Assembly (NCBI GenBank): GCA_005281725.1
Contig: SSBO01000012.1
Coordinates: 18,084,561 to 18,148,560 of the forward strand
DNA length: 64,000 nucleotides
Direction: 5' to 3'
Source of the DNA: Wuchereria bancrofti
Taxonomy: Eukaryota; Nematoda; Chromadorea; Rhabditida; Onchocercidae
The number at the start of each line of letters is the position of its first letter. Position 1 is the stretch's first letter. Shown here in pieces: positions 38,332 to 49,900 of this stretch. The translations under genes were made by a program, and so were the position numbers. The notes below the pieces were generated by a model that was not told where the DNA came from, did no database searches, and saw nothing but the letters and a program-made list of their open reading frames with translations.

Positions 38332-39494
38332 CATCTTTCTATCTATTCATTCAGCTATGTATATAGCTGTATATGCAGATCTAAGCAATCGGCCTGCCTC
38401 TTCTTCAACTGTTTAATTACGTCAGTGAGAAAAAAAGAAAAAAAAAACGAAATCCTTTTCAGCAACATTGCCTCGAGTCCTGCATAAAAAGCTGCTTTGT
38501 ACTCTTCTCTACTTATTCTTCTTAATCGTTTAATTTGATCTGATCACTTAACTATTCGGAGCGTATATTATATTTTATGTTATATATGTATTCATTATCT
38601 CGGAAATATTATTAAAATAACCTCAATGACAATGAAAGGATTATATTAGGATTATATTTTATAAATACAGATGCAATGACAATGCGTTATGTTCACATTT
38701 TAAAAATTAATCAACACTGGGATGTGTTGTACATGTGTTGTGCATCATTGTATAAACTGTGAATGCACGAGTGCGTCATCTACTAAATTTAAATAATTTG
38801 TAACAAATAACAAGTTTTACTATCAGTATTTTATCAACTGGATTCAGACAAATTAACTATCCAAACTCTCTCCTGGGTAATTGCGCCATTAGACACTAGC
38901 CTAGCTGAGAATAAATTATATATTCATCCAAAGCAAGCACCAGTTAAGCATTACTCATCTGCGTACAAGTAAGCATTCAGAACTTTTGCAGTTCATTGTT
39001 GTATATGCACAAAGATTTAATAGAGCATATGCGATTGCGTGCTCTTCATATCGTATGATTAAAATGTTTGAAGAAATGGCTGATATCGTATCACAAACTA
39101 GTCATGAAGTGAAATAATCACCAGCCCCGATACGGAATACATCATTTCCCGAAAAGAACTATTTTATAACTCCACGTGTTATGCAAATGTTTTCTAATTG
39201 CTTCCTATTTCTTGTTTATGCGCTAAATTCGGAGCATTTTCGAGGAATCTTAGTGAACGATCTTTTGAACCACCACCGAACTCAAACTTTATTCATATTT
39301 CCTATTTTTTCAAGAATTACATAAGCAACTTTTAGCACCGATTCATAATCGCTTTCTAAGTGATAGTACCAATCGATTTGTTTCATTCAGCAAAACGAAA
39401 TGTACTGTCACTCTTCATCGGTCTTGTACGTAGATTCCTTAATGAATATTGGTAATTTTTCTATAGGACTCACTACCTTTACCGATTGTATCGT

Positions 39495-39674
39495 TTATTT
39501 TCTCCTCTCCCGCTCGCACAGGCTTTTTTCTCTATCCAATGCCATTCGAAAATCTGGTTTTGCAAATTTTCTAATCAAGTATGCGAAAATTACCGCAGTA
39601 GGAATAGTAACAGTAGCAAGCAACCTATCCATACTCATTAAAACTGGAATTTTTGGGCCACCATCGTCTGGCAT
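39495..39674 (-). CDS. Candidate small single-pass membrane protein (59 aa)
   Basis: A single open frame from an ATG at 39674-39672 to a TAA at 39497-39495. The product begins MPDDGGPKIPVLMSMDRLLA, has a hydrophobic helix ATVTIPTAVIFAYLI (about residues 20-34), then a basic stretch RKFAKPDFR and a charged tail ending CERERRK. Topology with a short N-terminus, one helix and a basic flank suits small mitochondrial or ER membrane proteins. An AACAAATGTAG just upstream could act as an acceptor. No homologue is recognised. The opposite strand has an open frame here (39400-39684), but its composition is less protein-like. Confidence 0.4.
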   Translation of the reverse strand: MPDDGGPKIPVLMSMDRLLATVTIPTAVIFAYLIRKFAKPDFRMALDREKSLCERERRK

Positions 39675-40268
39675 GTCATTTTGATTGTGCTACATTTGTT
39701 TTAATTTTTGATGAGAATGCATTTATAGCTTCATCACAATGATAAAGCTTCCTGCCATTATCAAACGAGTTTTTTATAGACTCTAAATTTAGAGATAGCA
39801 ATTATTGATCGATGGTCAAATCAATATCTTTGTTTAAGATATCATATTTTTCAAAATTTATGCAATATTTAACATCAAATCCAGGAAGTCTTTGTTCTTC
39901 CGTTTGATCAAACCACCTCCTATCTTAGAAAGTTTTGGATTTGAGAGGATGAAAAGTTTCAAAATATTACGATGTCAAGCATAAAGTGCACATAATTTGA
40001 CAAAATCGTACCTCCTACATCTTCCCTCAGTTAATGAACATTCCTCTCTTCCCCTCCTTTTTAGATTTTGATACAGCTATTTGTAATCACTTAAGAGTTG
40101 CTATTCGTTTTGCAGAATTAATTATTAAATAATTATTAAATTGACCATATACAGAAGCATATACATACTATTTCAAGCATTCTCGATATTTTTTAATTGC
40201 GTAAAACAAATTAAACCTCTCGAGAACTTGCTGGCACCTGCAATATTTACAAACTGAGGTTTAAAATG

Positions 40269-40275
40269 AGCACAC

Positions 40276-40311
<36 letters not shown>

Positions 40312-40312
40312 G
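40269..40312. repeat. (CA)n microsatellite, second copy at 41777-41820
   Basis: A CA/CATA repeat tract inside the duplicated segment. Its 3' continuation creates a low-complexity minus-strand frame that is not a gene. Confidence 0.9.
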
Positions 40313-40579
40313 CACAGACAATAGAAATAGACAGAGAGACAGTTGGACAAAACAATATGCATATTTAGGCGCGTGGAAGTATTATTTATAATTATAGTAG
40401 CGTGGTGCGCGTATGTGTGTCTGTCTAGAGAAATTAACTAATTCATTTGATGGAAAGTGTGTTTATGATATTATGTCATTATCACCGCGATGCGATGATA
40501 CTACTTCGGATGGCACAAACAATTAATTAGTGTTTGAGGGAGTCGCTGCAATCAATCGATCTTCAGTGAATCCATGAGT

Positions 40580-40625
40580 GATGTGATATGATGTGATATG
40601 ATATGATATGATATGATATGATATA
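40580..40625. repeat. (ATATG)n/(ATGTG)n pentanucleotide repeat, second copy at 42088-42133
   Basis: About 46 bp of ATATG and ATGTG units. It is present in both copies of the assembly duplication, at the same offset. Confidence 0.85.
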
Positions 40626-41783
40626 GGAATACTCATCACATCACATCCGAACCTCTCCTCCAACTTATTATGTCTCAAAAATGTGTAATGTTATTCTATC
40701 ATCGGTGCCATTCCTATGTTTTATCATCGTTGTTATTGTTGTTGTTTGATGCGTAACACATTGATACTTTCCTTCACTATTTTTTTAAGTAAACATTACT
40801 TGAGTAGAGAGAGACGAAGCAGAATGAAGATACACAGGAAGTCAGAGAGCATGCATTTTTGCAACTGCTCGAAAGCTCTGCAACTCCATTTTCTTTAACT
40901 TTTTTAAACGAATTCATTTTCTAAATGTTTCTTTCTATCGCTGTATAATAGATATTTCATCAGTCATCAGTACACTTACATCTAAGCATATTTGAGTGCT
41001 GTTAATGAATTTATTGATTGATTTTCAAACTTCATGTGAACGAAAATTTTGAAATCTTTTTTATGCTGTCCGATTTGTCCTCATATAACAGTTAAACGAG
41101 AAAACAAACAAATCCCATGGCTGAACTTTGTTGCATTACAGTGACATTTCACCCTTGATTCATTATGTTTCGAAAATTTCCCGTTCATTTCTTATGCTAG
41201 GCGATGAAATTCAGATAATTTAAATATTCCTATTTCGAAAGACATTTATACTTTTCATCCTGCTACGCCGAATACAAAATGCCTGAAATTTAAAGTCACT
41301 TTTATCACTTCCTTACTTTAGACATTTTTGGAAAATAATCGAAATAATCAAGTGCTAAATATTCGCTCCCATTATCATTGGTCATCGCCTCATTGACCTT
41401 TTCAAAATTTCAATCAGGTTTTATGAATCTTGTGACATCGTAATAACTGTGCCTAACCTAGTCATCACATAGATTCGTTGTCCATCTGCCTGCCAGTTTG
41501 TCTACTTTTTGATATTTGATAATTTATTTACTTTTTGATTTCGACATTTACGCAATTAATTTATTCCTATGCTTAATCGTACTATGTCCTTCGTCAAACA
41601 GCGAATCAAATCATGGTTTTCCATATTTTGTATTATCATTTCAAAATTTCCAATTGCGGTGNAAGCATATACATACTATTTCAAGCATTCTCGATATTTT
41701 TTAATTGCGTAAAACAAATTAAACCTCTCGAGAACTTGCTGGCACCTGCAATATTTACAAACTGAGGTTTAAAATGAGCACAC

Positions 41784-41819
<36 letters not shown>

Positions 41820-43428
41820 GCACAGACAATAGAAATAGACAGAGAGACAGTTGGACAAAACAATATGCATATTTAGGCGCGTGGAAGTATTATTTATAAT
41901 TATAGTAGCGTGGTGCGCGTATGTGTGTCTGTCTAGAGAAATTAACTAATTCATTTGATGGAAAGTGTGTTTATGATATTATGTCATTATCACCGCGATG
42001 CGATGATACTACTTCGGATGGCACAAACAATTAATTAGTGTTTGAGGGAGTCGCTGCAATCAATCGATCTTCAGTGAATCCATGAGTGATGTGATATGAT
42101 GTGATATGATATGATATGATATGATATGATATAGGAATACTCATCACATCACATCCGAACCTCTCCTCCAACTTATTATGTCTCAAAAATGTGTAATGTT
42201 ATTCTATCATCGGTGCCATTCCTATGTTTTATCATCGTTGTTATTGTTGTTGTTTGATGCGTAACACATTGATACTTTCCTTCACTATTTTTTTAAGTAA
42301 ACATTACTTGAGTAGAGAGAGACGAAGCAGAATGAAGATACACAGGAAGTCAGAGAGCATGCATTTTTGCAACTGCTCGAAAGCTCTGCAACTCCATTTT
42401 CTTTAACTTTTTTAAACGAATTCATTTTCTAAATGTTTCTTTTTATCGTTGTATAACAGATATTTCATCAGTCATCAGTACACTTACATCTAAGCATATT
42501 TGAGTGCTGTTAATGAATTTATTGATTGATTTTCAAACTTCATGTGAACGAAAATTTTGAAATCTTTTTTATGCTGTCCGATTTGTCCTCATATAACAGT
42601 TAAACGAGAAAACAAACAAATCCCATGGCTGAACTTTGTTGCATTACAGTGACATTTCACCCTTGATTCATTATGTTTCGAAAATTTCCCGTTCATTTCT
42701 TATGCTAGGCGATGAAATTCAGATAATTTAAATATTCCTATTTCGAAAGACATTTATACTTTTCATCCTGCTACGCCGAATACAAAATGCCTGAAATTTA
42801 AAGTCACTTTTATCACTTCCTTACTTTAGACATTTTTGGAAAATAATCGAAATAATCAAGTGCTAAATATTCGCTCCCATTATCATTGGTCATCGCCTCA
42901 TTGACCTTTTCAAAATTTCAATCAGGTTTTATGAATCTTGTGACATCGTAATAACTGTGCCTAACCTAGTCATCACATAGATTCGTTGTCCATCTGCCTG
43001 CCAGTTTGTCTACTTTTTGATATTTGATAATTTATTTACTTTTTGATTTCGACATTTACGCAATTAATTTATTCCTATGCTTAATCGTACTATGTCCTTC
43101 GTCAAACAGCGAATCAAATCATGGTTTTCCATATTTTGTATTATCATTTCAAAATTTCCAATTGCGGTGCAGTTGGTCAGAAGTAATTAAGGTCAAAAAT
43201 TCATTTGAAATGATAACGAGGGGTTGTAGCAAATACGGGGAGGGAGAAAGAAGAACAAGGGCTGGAGAGAGGGATTCGAATTTCGACTTCTTCCCGTTGC
43301 GATCGCAGAATCACACCATACAACAACGACGCAATTCACAATATCTATCACAAATCACTAACTTCTATGCATAAAATGTATGCATTTTACATTTCGTCTC
43401 ATTTCAAGTTTACACTGAAATCGCAAAC

Positions 43429-43492
43429 GACACACACACGCATACATACACACACACATATATATATATATATGTATATATATATACATGCA
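43429..43492. repeat. Compound (CA)n(TA)n microsatellite
   Basis: CACACACACG/CATACATA units pass into alternating TA with TATGTATA interruptions. The minus-strand frame across it is low-complexity artefact. Confidence 0.88.
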
Positions 43493-45096
43493 TACCGACA
43501 GCGACATCAGCACACATAAACACTGACACAACACCCGTGCATACAAAATTGCGCATATCACTTCGTTCACCCTCCATCCTTTGAAATTTACCTAATTCTG
43601 ATGAACTACCACAATACTACTTCATTTTAATTTCCATACATATGCATAAAGATGTGTTTGTGTTGGGTGCGCAATCATTCGTCAATTTCCTTTACTACTA
43701 TGTAAAATTAAATTCGAGTTTAAATTTGTACATTTATTTAAGATATGCCGCTAACTGTTCTCTTTTCATCAAAACTGGAATCATTACCCAGTTGAAGAAA
43801 AACTGATGAGGAATTTTGAAATTTGCTTCATTCTTGGGTGGGCTAATTTCAGTTGAAAGCTCTAGGGCCCATAGTACAAATTATGATATAAGATACGGGT
43901 ACAGTTTTACCAAGCAGTAGGAAAGAGAAGTACCGGACAGTGTCTGTAAGGTCTATAAGATTATTATCCTCCCGCACATCCATAAAAAGACATCATTTCA
44001 CCTAAATCAATGTTTATGGGTACCGCATGCAAAGGAGAATGCTTTCATCTGTGCCCATATGTAATTTTAGAAGTAGCTCGAGAATATGAATTTGTGTACA
44101 CATCGGCCAATACAATACATCATAATATATGCATATGTATGTATATATATATACAACACACACATCGACTGCTATGCCGTCTTAAGGGTAACTGCATATA
44201 TTCTGCAAAAAAGAATTGAATTCTTCTTGTAAGCGTCATCGTCGCGGTATCATCTGTAATGGTTGTCATCTCTATTCATATATACTACAACAAGCGCGAT
44301 TAAAAATAATTACCAGAATAAGGTAATGGAGAAATCATCATCACTATTATTATATCACTAGGACAGTACTTGTCACTCCCATTACGATGCTGTTGTTTCA
44401 AAAAAAGTTATAAATACAGTTTGTATTATTTGCACTTCAAACTTCTTTCTAGAACTAGGGATCTCAAAATTAATGCAAGTACTAAGAGTTGTGAGACATT
44501 AAGCAGAGAACATACATGTGCCACATAAATTACAGCTAAGAAAAAAGTTGCACTTTTGCTAAAAATTAAATTGTGTCTACATATATTACTATGTATTTAT
44601 ATTTATATATAGTGGGAGAATCGTTTATCGTTTAGAGAAGGCGACAGTTAAATGTAAAATAATGATGATAATGGTGATAGAGATGCCATTTGGAAAAGTC
44701 GGGCAGAGAATTTTTCAGCGTTAATTCCGCTTTATTACTTCATCGACTCTCAACAACTATGCTCATCGCTTCGTTTTTTCCACAATCACCTCCTCAGCTA
44801 TTTTACTTCTTAAATATTTGTTTGTGGAAAGTGCATATTGTTACTTACTTGTTAGAACAGTTAAGTACCTAAGCTTACGTGACGCTGCTCGTCGTCCTTT
44901 AGCGCATTCTCTGATATCGTTTGGATTTTTCTATTTGCCAGTATTATATTTATTCACAAGACATCCATCCCTTTATTGATTGCTAACAGTTGATCATACG
45001 ACACGACGGAATATTCTTGAGGTATAGTATAGTATTTTGAGGCATTTTGATCTCATTCTTTCAGTGATGTCCCATCCGCAAATTTATTGAAATTAG

Positions 45097-45347
45097 TCAT
45101 CATGCTGTCAAAAGAGAAAAACAGTGGCAGGACTTCATGCGACCATCGATTGGTACGCAATGCTTAAATATCAAATACCAGATGGCTTTCAGTTTCGGAG
45201 CAATGTGCACACTTCCCGGTTCGTTCATTTACCAGAACAAGTAAGCCATTTTGTATGGACTCTATCCGACTGACTTGATAACTGCTACGCTAGGTTCACG
45301 TCCGGAATGCTGCAGTGTTTATCAGTACTGCACTACGGTATGCGTGA
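45097..45347 (+). CDS. Candidate 3' exons of an unidentified gene
   Basis: Exon 45097-45240 (acceptor TTGAAATTAG, donor GTAAGC, phase 0/0) and exon 45294-45347 (acceptor CTACGCTAG) are joined by a 53-nt intron and end in TGA, giving 65 residues. The reading is protein-like: GLHATIDWYAMLKYQIPDGF, NVHTSRFVHLPEQ, then across the junction VHVRNAAVFISTALRYA. All three frames of the first exon are open for some distance, so composition alone is not decisive, but splice phase agrees only for this and one alternative frame. No family is recognised. Upstream exons, if any, would lie around 44.0-45.0 kb and were not resolved. Confidence 0.35.
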
Positions 45348-45847
45348 CACGGCAGTGACGAATTGTTGTAGTGCCACTTACCTACCACTCTAGCACTAAA
45401 GGACAGTGTTACAAGCAACACCCAAGCCAAGTGGACATCCCTTCCTGCCCCCTTCGTTTCTCCTTTCCACTGCTTTCTCTTCAAGCTTCGTCCAACAAAA
45501 GACAGCGACAACGACAACAGCGATGAATTTCCCTTTCCATAGATATACGTAATAATGTTTTTTTGGAATGAACGGGGCAGAATCAATTTTATGCATATTT
45601 TGTTCCCTCTGCGAGAAATAAAATCGCACATACACTTATCCCGTACATTCCACTTATATACATTTATCTATTTTATTTTATTCATTTATAAATGTATTAT
45701 GTATAGACATATTTAATACACAGTTTAATATCGTCTTTATCATCACCGATATTATATATATTCATTTGCATACTCACGATAACAACTGTTTTATTTCCAT
45801 CCCACTTCGAGCTGTACAGTGCTGTAGCGGTTACTTCATCTCAAACC

Positions 45848-46096
45848 TTAATGCCTTTTCCAACACAGTTGATTTGGTAGATTTTTGAATTGTGGCATGA
45901 GCAGTGCTTTTATATAGTTAACTTGAGTTAATCGTTGCAAATTGGCATGGGTAATAAAAAAAGTATAGAAATTAGCCAATAGAAGAACGAAAGCGATAAA
46001 TAGGAATGCCATTACCAAATAATCATTTAATTTTAATTTGCTTTTTATTTTAATCATCTGAGTTTGTGTTGAACTTTTTATCATGTTTTGCTTCAT
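45848..46096 (-). CDS. Candidate small membrane protein (82 aa)
   Basis: An uninterrupted frame from ATG (46096) to TAA (45848). A lysine-rich N-terminus is followed by one strongly hydrophobic segment YLVMAFLFIAFVLLLANFY (about residues 27-45) and a basic C-terminus ending CWKRH. The frame stays open 14 codons upstream of the ATG. The layout is that of a single-pass membrane protein, but the sequence is AT-rich and no splice or homology support was found. Confidence 0.3.
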   Translation of the reverse strand: MKQNMIKSSTQTQMIKIKSKLKLNDYLVMAFLFIAFVLLLANFYTFFITHANLQRLTQVNYIKALLMPQFKNLPNQLCWKRH

Positions 46097-46995
46097 TTTT
46101 GTTTCTGGTTTCTTCAGTACTTTCTTCAGTTTCGGTTATCCTCAAATTTGACCATTCATAGTTGTGGACTTGATAAGCTGTAGTTTAAGACATTCTTATA
46201 CGAAATGGTCAGTCCGCCAATGTAAAATAATTCTAACAGTGCCATCGTTTGTGTACATCCGCGATTGTTTTATCATGATTTTACCACCACTCAGAGATGA
46301 CAAATCTAGTTCGAAGAAGTAGAAAGTATCATATCATAATCGTTTTATTCAACAAATATATCAACTTCTGACTGGCTTTTATAATTTGATAACAGATTTA
46401 GAATTCATCGATTCACTTACAAAGTGACGCATGTAGTATCGTTCAACATTCCCTCTTTTCTTTCATTTAAGTTTTAGTCCACTGTTCCCAGATTTCTTAA
46501 TAATTATGGGCTTACTTATTTCATTGTCCATCATTTCACGGTTAATCAACCTCTTGTTTACTAAATTATTTAAGTAGAGAATGTGATTAATGATTTCAAT
46601 GTAAATTATTAGCTTTAACTGTGAGCAGTATGAAAGTGAGGGAAGTTTCGCTTCTAAGAAAAAATTTAGTCCAGTTAATTCACTAAGAAAATTTTTTAAT
46701 GGCTGCTGGTGAAACAAAGGAAATTAAGTCAGCAGGAAGAAATTAAATAAGGGAAGTAGGAGAAAGGAACTACGGATTTTGACGATTAAAAAAAACTAAT
46801 GTTGAAATTAAAGTTATGTATGTTAATGTGCGCATCTCTTCGATCTATTTAAAGTAATTGCTGATATGATATGCATTCGATTACAGTTAGAGATCCTGTA
46901 GAAAAAGTAATTTGCTTGTATATTCTTGATTCGGGAACAAAAGTGGATGTAAACATCTACGGGAAGCTGTGAAATTCATCGATTTTTGGCCAAAA

Positions 46996-49900
46996 ATGTC
47001 AAGTATGTTTATTGAGTGTACTTCACGAGACAACAAACCTAGAAATGAATCTGCAAATGCGGGAAGACCTATGGAAGGTATGCTTTTAGATAATCTCAGT
47101 ATTATTATATTTATCGAATAGTACTTCAAATTCCAGTTCTAATGTGCTGTGGGGATGATATGATTGTGTAGTGACACAGCCTTATCTGACACTTTACAAA
47201 GATTAGTGTTTAATGTCGTCTTGTCTTGTCAGAGGCAATTTATAAGGAAGCTGAGGAGATGGATGGCTTTATGATGAAGATGGAAGGAAAGAAACGGAAA
47301 GACTGTTTTCCGCTCTACAACGCCTTACCTTCAACGATGCTACGAAATGATGATAAAATTTCTGCAGATTCTAAACATCCTTTTGATGTGTAGTAAGATG
47401 CAATAAGCAATTTAAGATTAAAGCTTGGCTCTTGGCTGCTGCAAGTTTCCGTTGCAGTAGTTATGAAGCGATCTGTCGGGAATAATGATGTCATCCAGTC
47501 TCAAAGTTGCAACTTGGTAAAAGGATGAGGCGAGATTTGGTGGAAACGTTTCTTCCTCCCCAGCTTTTTCTTGTCATTCATCCAATTTACTACTTCACGC
47601 ATTTGTTGAACTTCACACCATAATGGCTTAATTACCTGAGAAGCTTCCATAGCAGAAGCAGAATTTGAAATCCCATTTTACATTTCCAATTCACCACTTC
47701 TCGTCTGACCTTCTTACTATCATCAGCTTCTTTCAGGCATATCGAAGAACCTTGCAAACGTGTCAAGTGATGTGCCATCTGGTGGAACAGTCTCATTTCA
47801 GGTTTGACTTATTATCTATTATCATTTCCCTTATGTAATTTCCGGTTTTCAGTCAGATTATGTAACCCACTTCGTAAAGAGAGCAAACTTGTTCGAAAGG
47901 GATCAGGAGTGAAGTGTATTTAAATAGGCTAATTTTATGGGAGTGAGGCTTTATTCGAATGAAAAAAATCAACAGGAGGTATTTATATTCAAAACCTCCA
48001 TCCAACTTCTGTGCAATATCTGCGCCAGAAAGCTGCAACCCACAACCCCTTGCTTCTCGCTACTGCCTTTTCTTATCTAATTTGCATGAATTTCTTTCAA
48101 GTAGTGCGGTGTTTCACAAATTCTGGGACAGTGTGAAACTGTCATCGTGTCAAGGTTTTTCAAAACGTTAGCAACTGAAGGGCCGAGTGACGTTCTGTTT
48201 CCAGCTAGTTACGTGAAACTTGTTCGGGACTGGGTCCTTACCGACATCTGTTATCACACACTTTGAGTCATGTCGTTATTTCTAATATTTAAATTAGCTC
48301 CAGTTTAGTTGCAAAATGACACGATGTTGTGTGTTGTTTGTGGTCTCTTCTGCTTGTTGGTGTCACTGTTTATGTCCCAACATGACACATTTTTAGAAAG
48401 GTAGTTCGGTTACTGTTGTGACATCTCTTTGCGCTTTTAAGAAATTTTACTTTGTCTAATTTCAACGTAATTTCAGTATTGAAATTTTCAGGTTACAGCT
48501 TGTAAACGGCAAGAGGGAGGGCTCAAAAGAGCAAGTACGGAAACTTTTGTGACTGATACATCTGATGTTGAAGCAAGCACGAGTACGGCTTTAAGCTGCA
48601 GGAATATATCAAATAGTCTCCTCGATCGGCGGCAACCATTAGTTAGTAAGGGTTCGAGTCCCACATCGTTTCTGCCATCACTTTGAGTTGCTTTTATAAC
48701 CTGGATTTGCACAAAACTGTTCCCATTTGTTCATAGTAATTGTGCTTCCCAGAATTAGAAAAAAAGGAAAATTACTGGAGTGTGGATGTGACATATTTCC
48801 ATTTCTGGTTTACTGTTTATGCAGTGGGATTTTGACTTCAATGTTTTACTGTAGTTCCTAGAATAAATTTTAACGCCACACTTTTACCCGATATGATTTT
48901 TGTGATAGTTTGCATTATTTTATAAAGGTAAATATTGAGGACTGTGAAATCTCCAATTTGCATATTTTGCAAATTTACTAGAATTTAAGAATTATGTAAA
49001 TGATTCATTTCATTTTAGCGGATAACAGCGTTTCCAGATCATCGTGCAAACGCAAACCAGCCTTACCAAAAAAACGACCCAGCACTATGCAGGAGGTGAA
49101 ATATTTAATTTATTTTCACTATTTTTTTGTACAGTTTAAATTGTTTTTTCTGTTTGAATTTCAGCCTGTGATCATAAGTGCTGAAACGGGTGAAGCTGTC
49201 GATGATGATGCCGCTCTTACGGAAGATTCGGTTTGTTCATCAGGAAATGCTGTTGCTAGCAAGGATTGCAGATTTGGTATAAGTTTTTGCATAACTTAGA
49301 AACTTGGCTTGAAATTCATAAATTGGTGCTTTATGGTAGTTAAATAACGATAATTTTTTGTAATAATATTTAGTATTGCAGTGAATAACAACATGAAAGG
49401 AAAAGCTGCAGGATCAGCTGACTTCTGTAAAGGTGGCACTGATTTACAACGATTATTATCAACGACAGAGAAATGCGTACCTCCAAACTTGTGTGGTGCA
49501 ACGAATGCAACGAATATGTATGTAGTGGGAAGACATCTGTTTCCATTTCTTCTCTTTTAGTTCTTCTGCTTCAAAATTTGCCTTTTGTAACTGTCTGTAG
49601 GTTTCTGATACATGTTTGTTAGTAACGCCTAATTATTTTTTGCTCGGAAAAAGTTTATTTTGCTTTTTTACAAATTTTTTGATTCAAAAAGTGCTAGCAC
49701 ATGATTATATCAGTGAGGGATTCGTACTACGAAATAACCGTTAGCTAATTATTTAGGCACAGTGCAAATGCAAAACGTTTGTAGTAGAGAGGGAAAAGGT
49801 TGATTAAAGAATGGAAATTTTTGAATAGAGAATCTGTATGAGGCAGTGGAGCAAAGTAATGGAGTAGTTAAAAGTAATTCTCTTTACAAATCTTTTATGG

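Larger units (their letters stand above)
40155..43169. repeat. 1,507-bp direct duplication around a single N (assembly join)
   Basis: Bases 40155-41661 recur at 41663-43169 (constant offset 1,508), separated by one N at 41662. By eye the copies differ at only three clustered sites: 40935/42443 (C/T), 40941/42449 (C/T) and 40949/42457 (T/C). The pattern is that of two contig ends, or two haplotypes, left unmerged during scaffolding. All small frames and microsatellites inside occur twice for this reason. No gene is recognised in the unit. Confidence 0.93.
37966..46995. other. Nine-kilobase gene-poor region upstream of the POU gene
   Basis: Low-complexity and simple-repeat rich. It includes a 1,507-bp assembly duplication and several small candidate genes listed separately. 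Short plausible frames without splice support, for example a 46-residue frame ending near 43374, were not called. Part of it is likely regulatory sequence for the POU gene. Confidence 0.4.

Noticed and set aside
40173..40355. Cys/Val-rich minus-strand frame (and its copy at 41681-41863)
   Set aside because: It is the antisense reading of a CA microsatellite, duplicated by the assembly join.
43222..43374. 46-residue frame rich in Arg/Glu/Gln
   Set aside because: Composition is plausible but no splice or start evidence, and it begins near the edge of the assembly duplication.
45296..45635. Two overlapping minus-strand frames
   Set aside because: Antisense to the plus-strand exon candidate; no splice sites or domain, and part is a Leu/Ser low-complexity run.
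48645..48675. tRNA-like T-arm (GGGTTCGAGTCCC)
   Set aside because: No acceptor stem, D-arm or anticodon arm can be drawn around it. It overlaps the donor end of a POU-gene exon.
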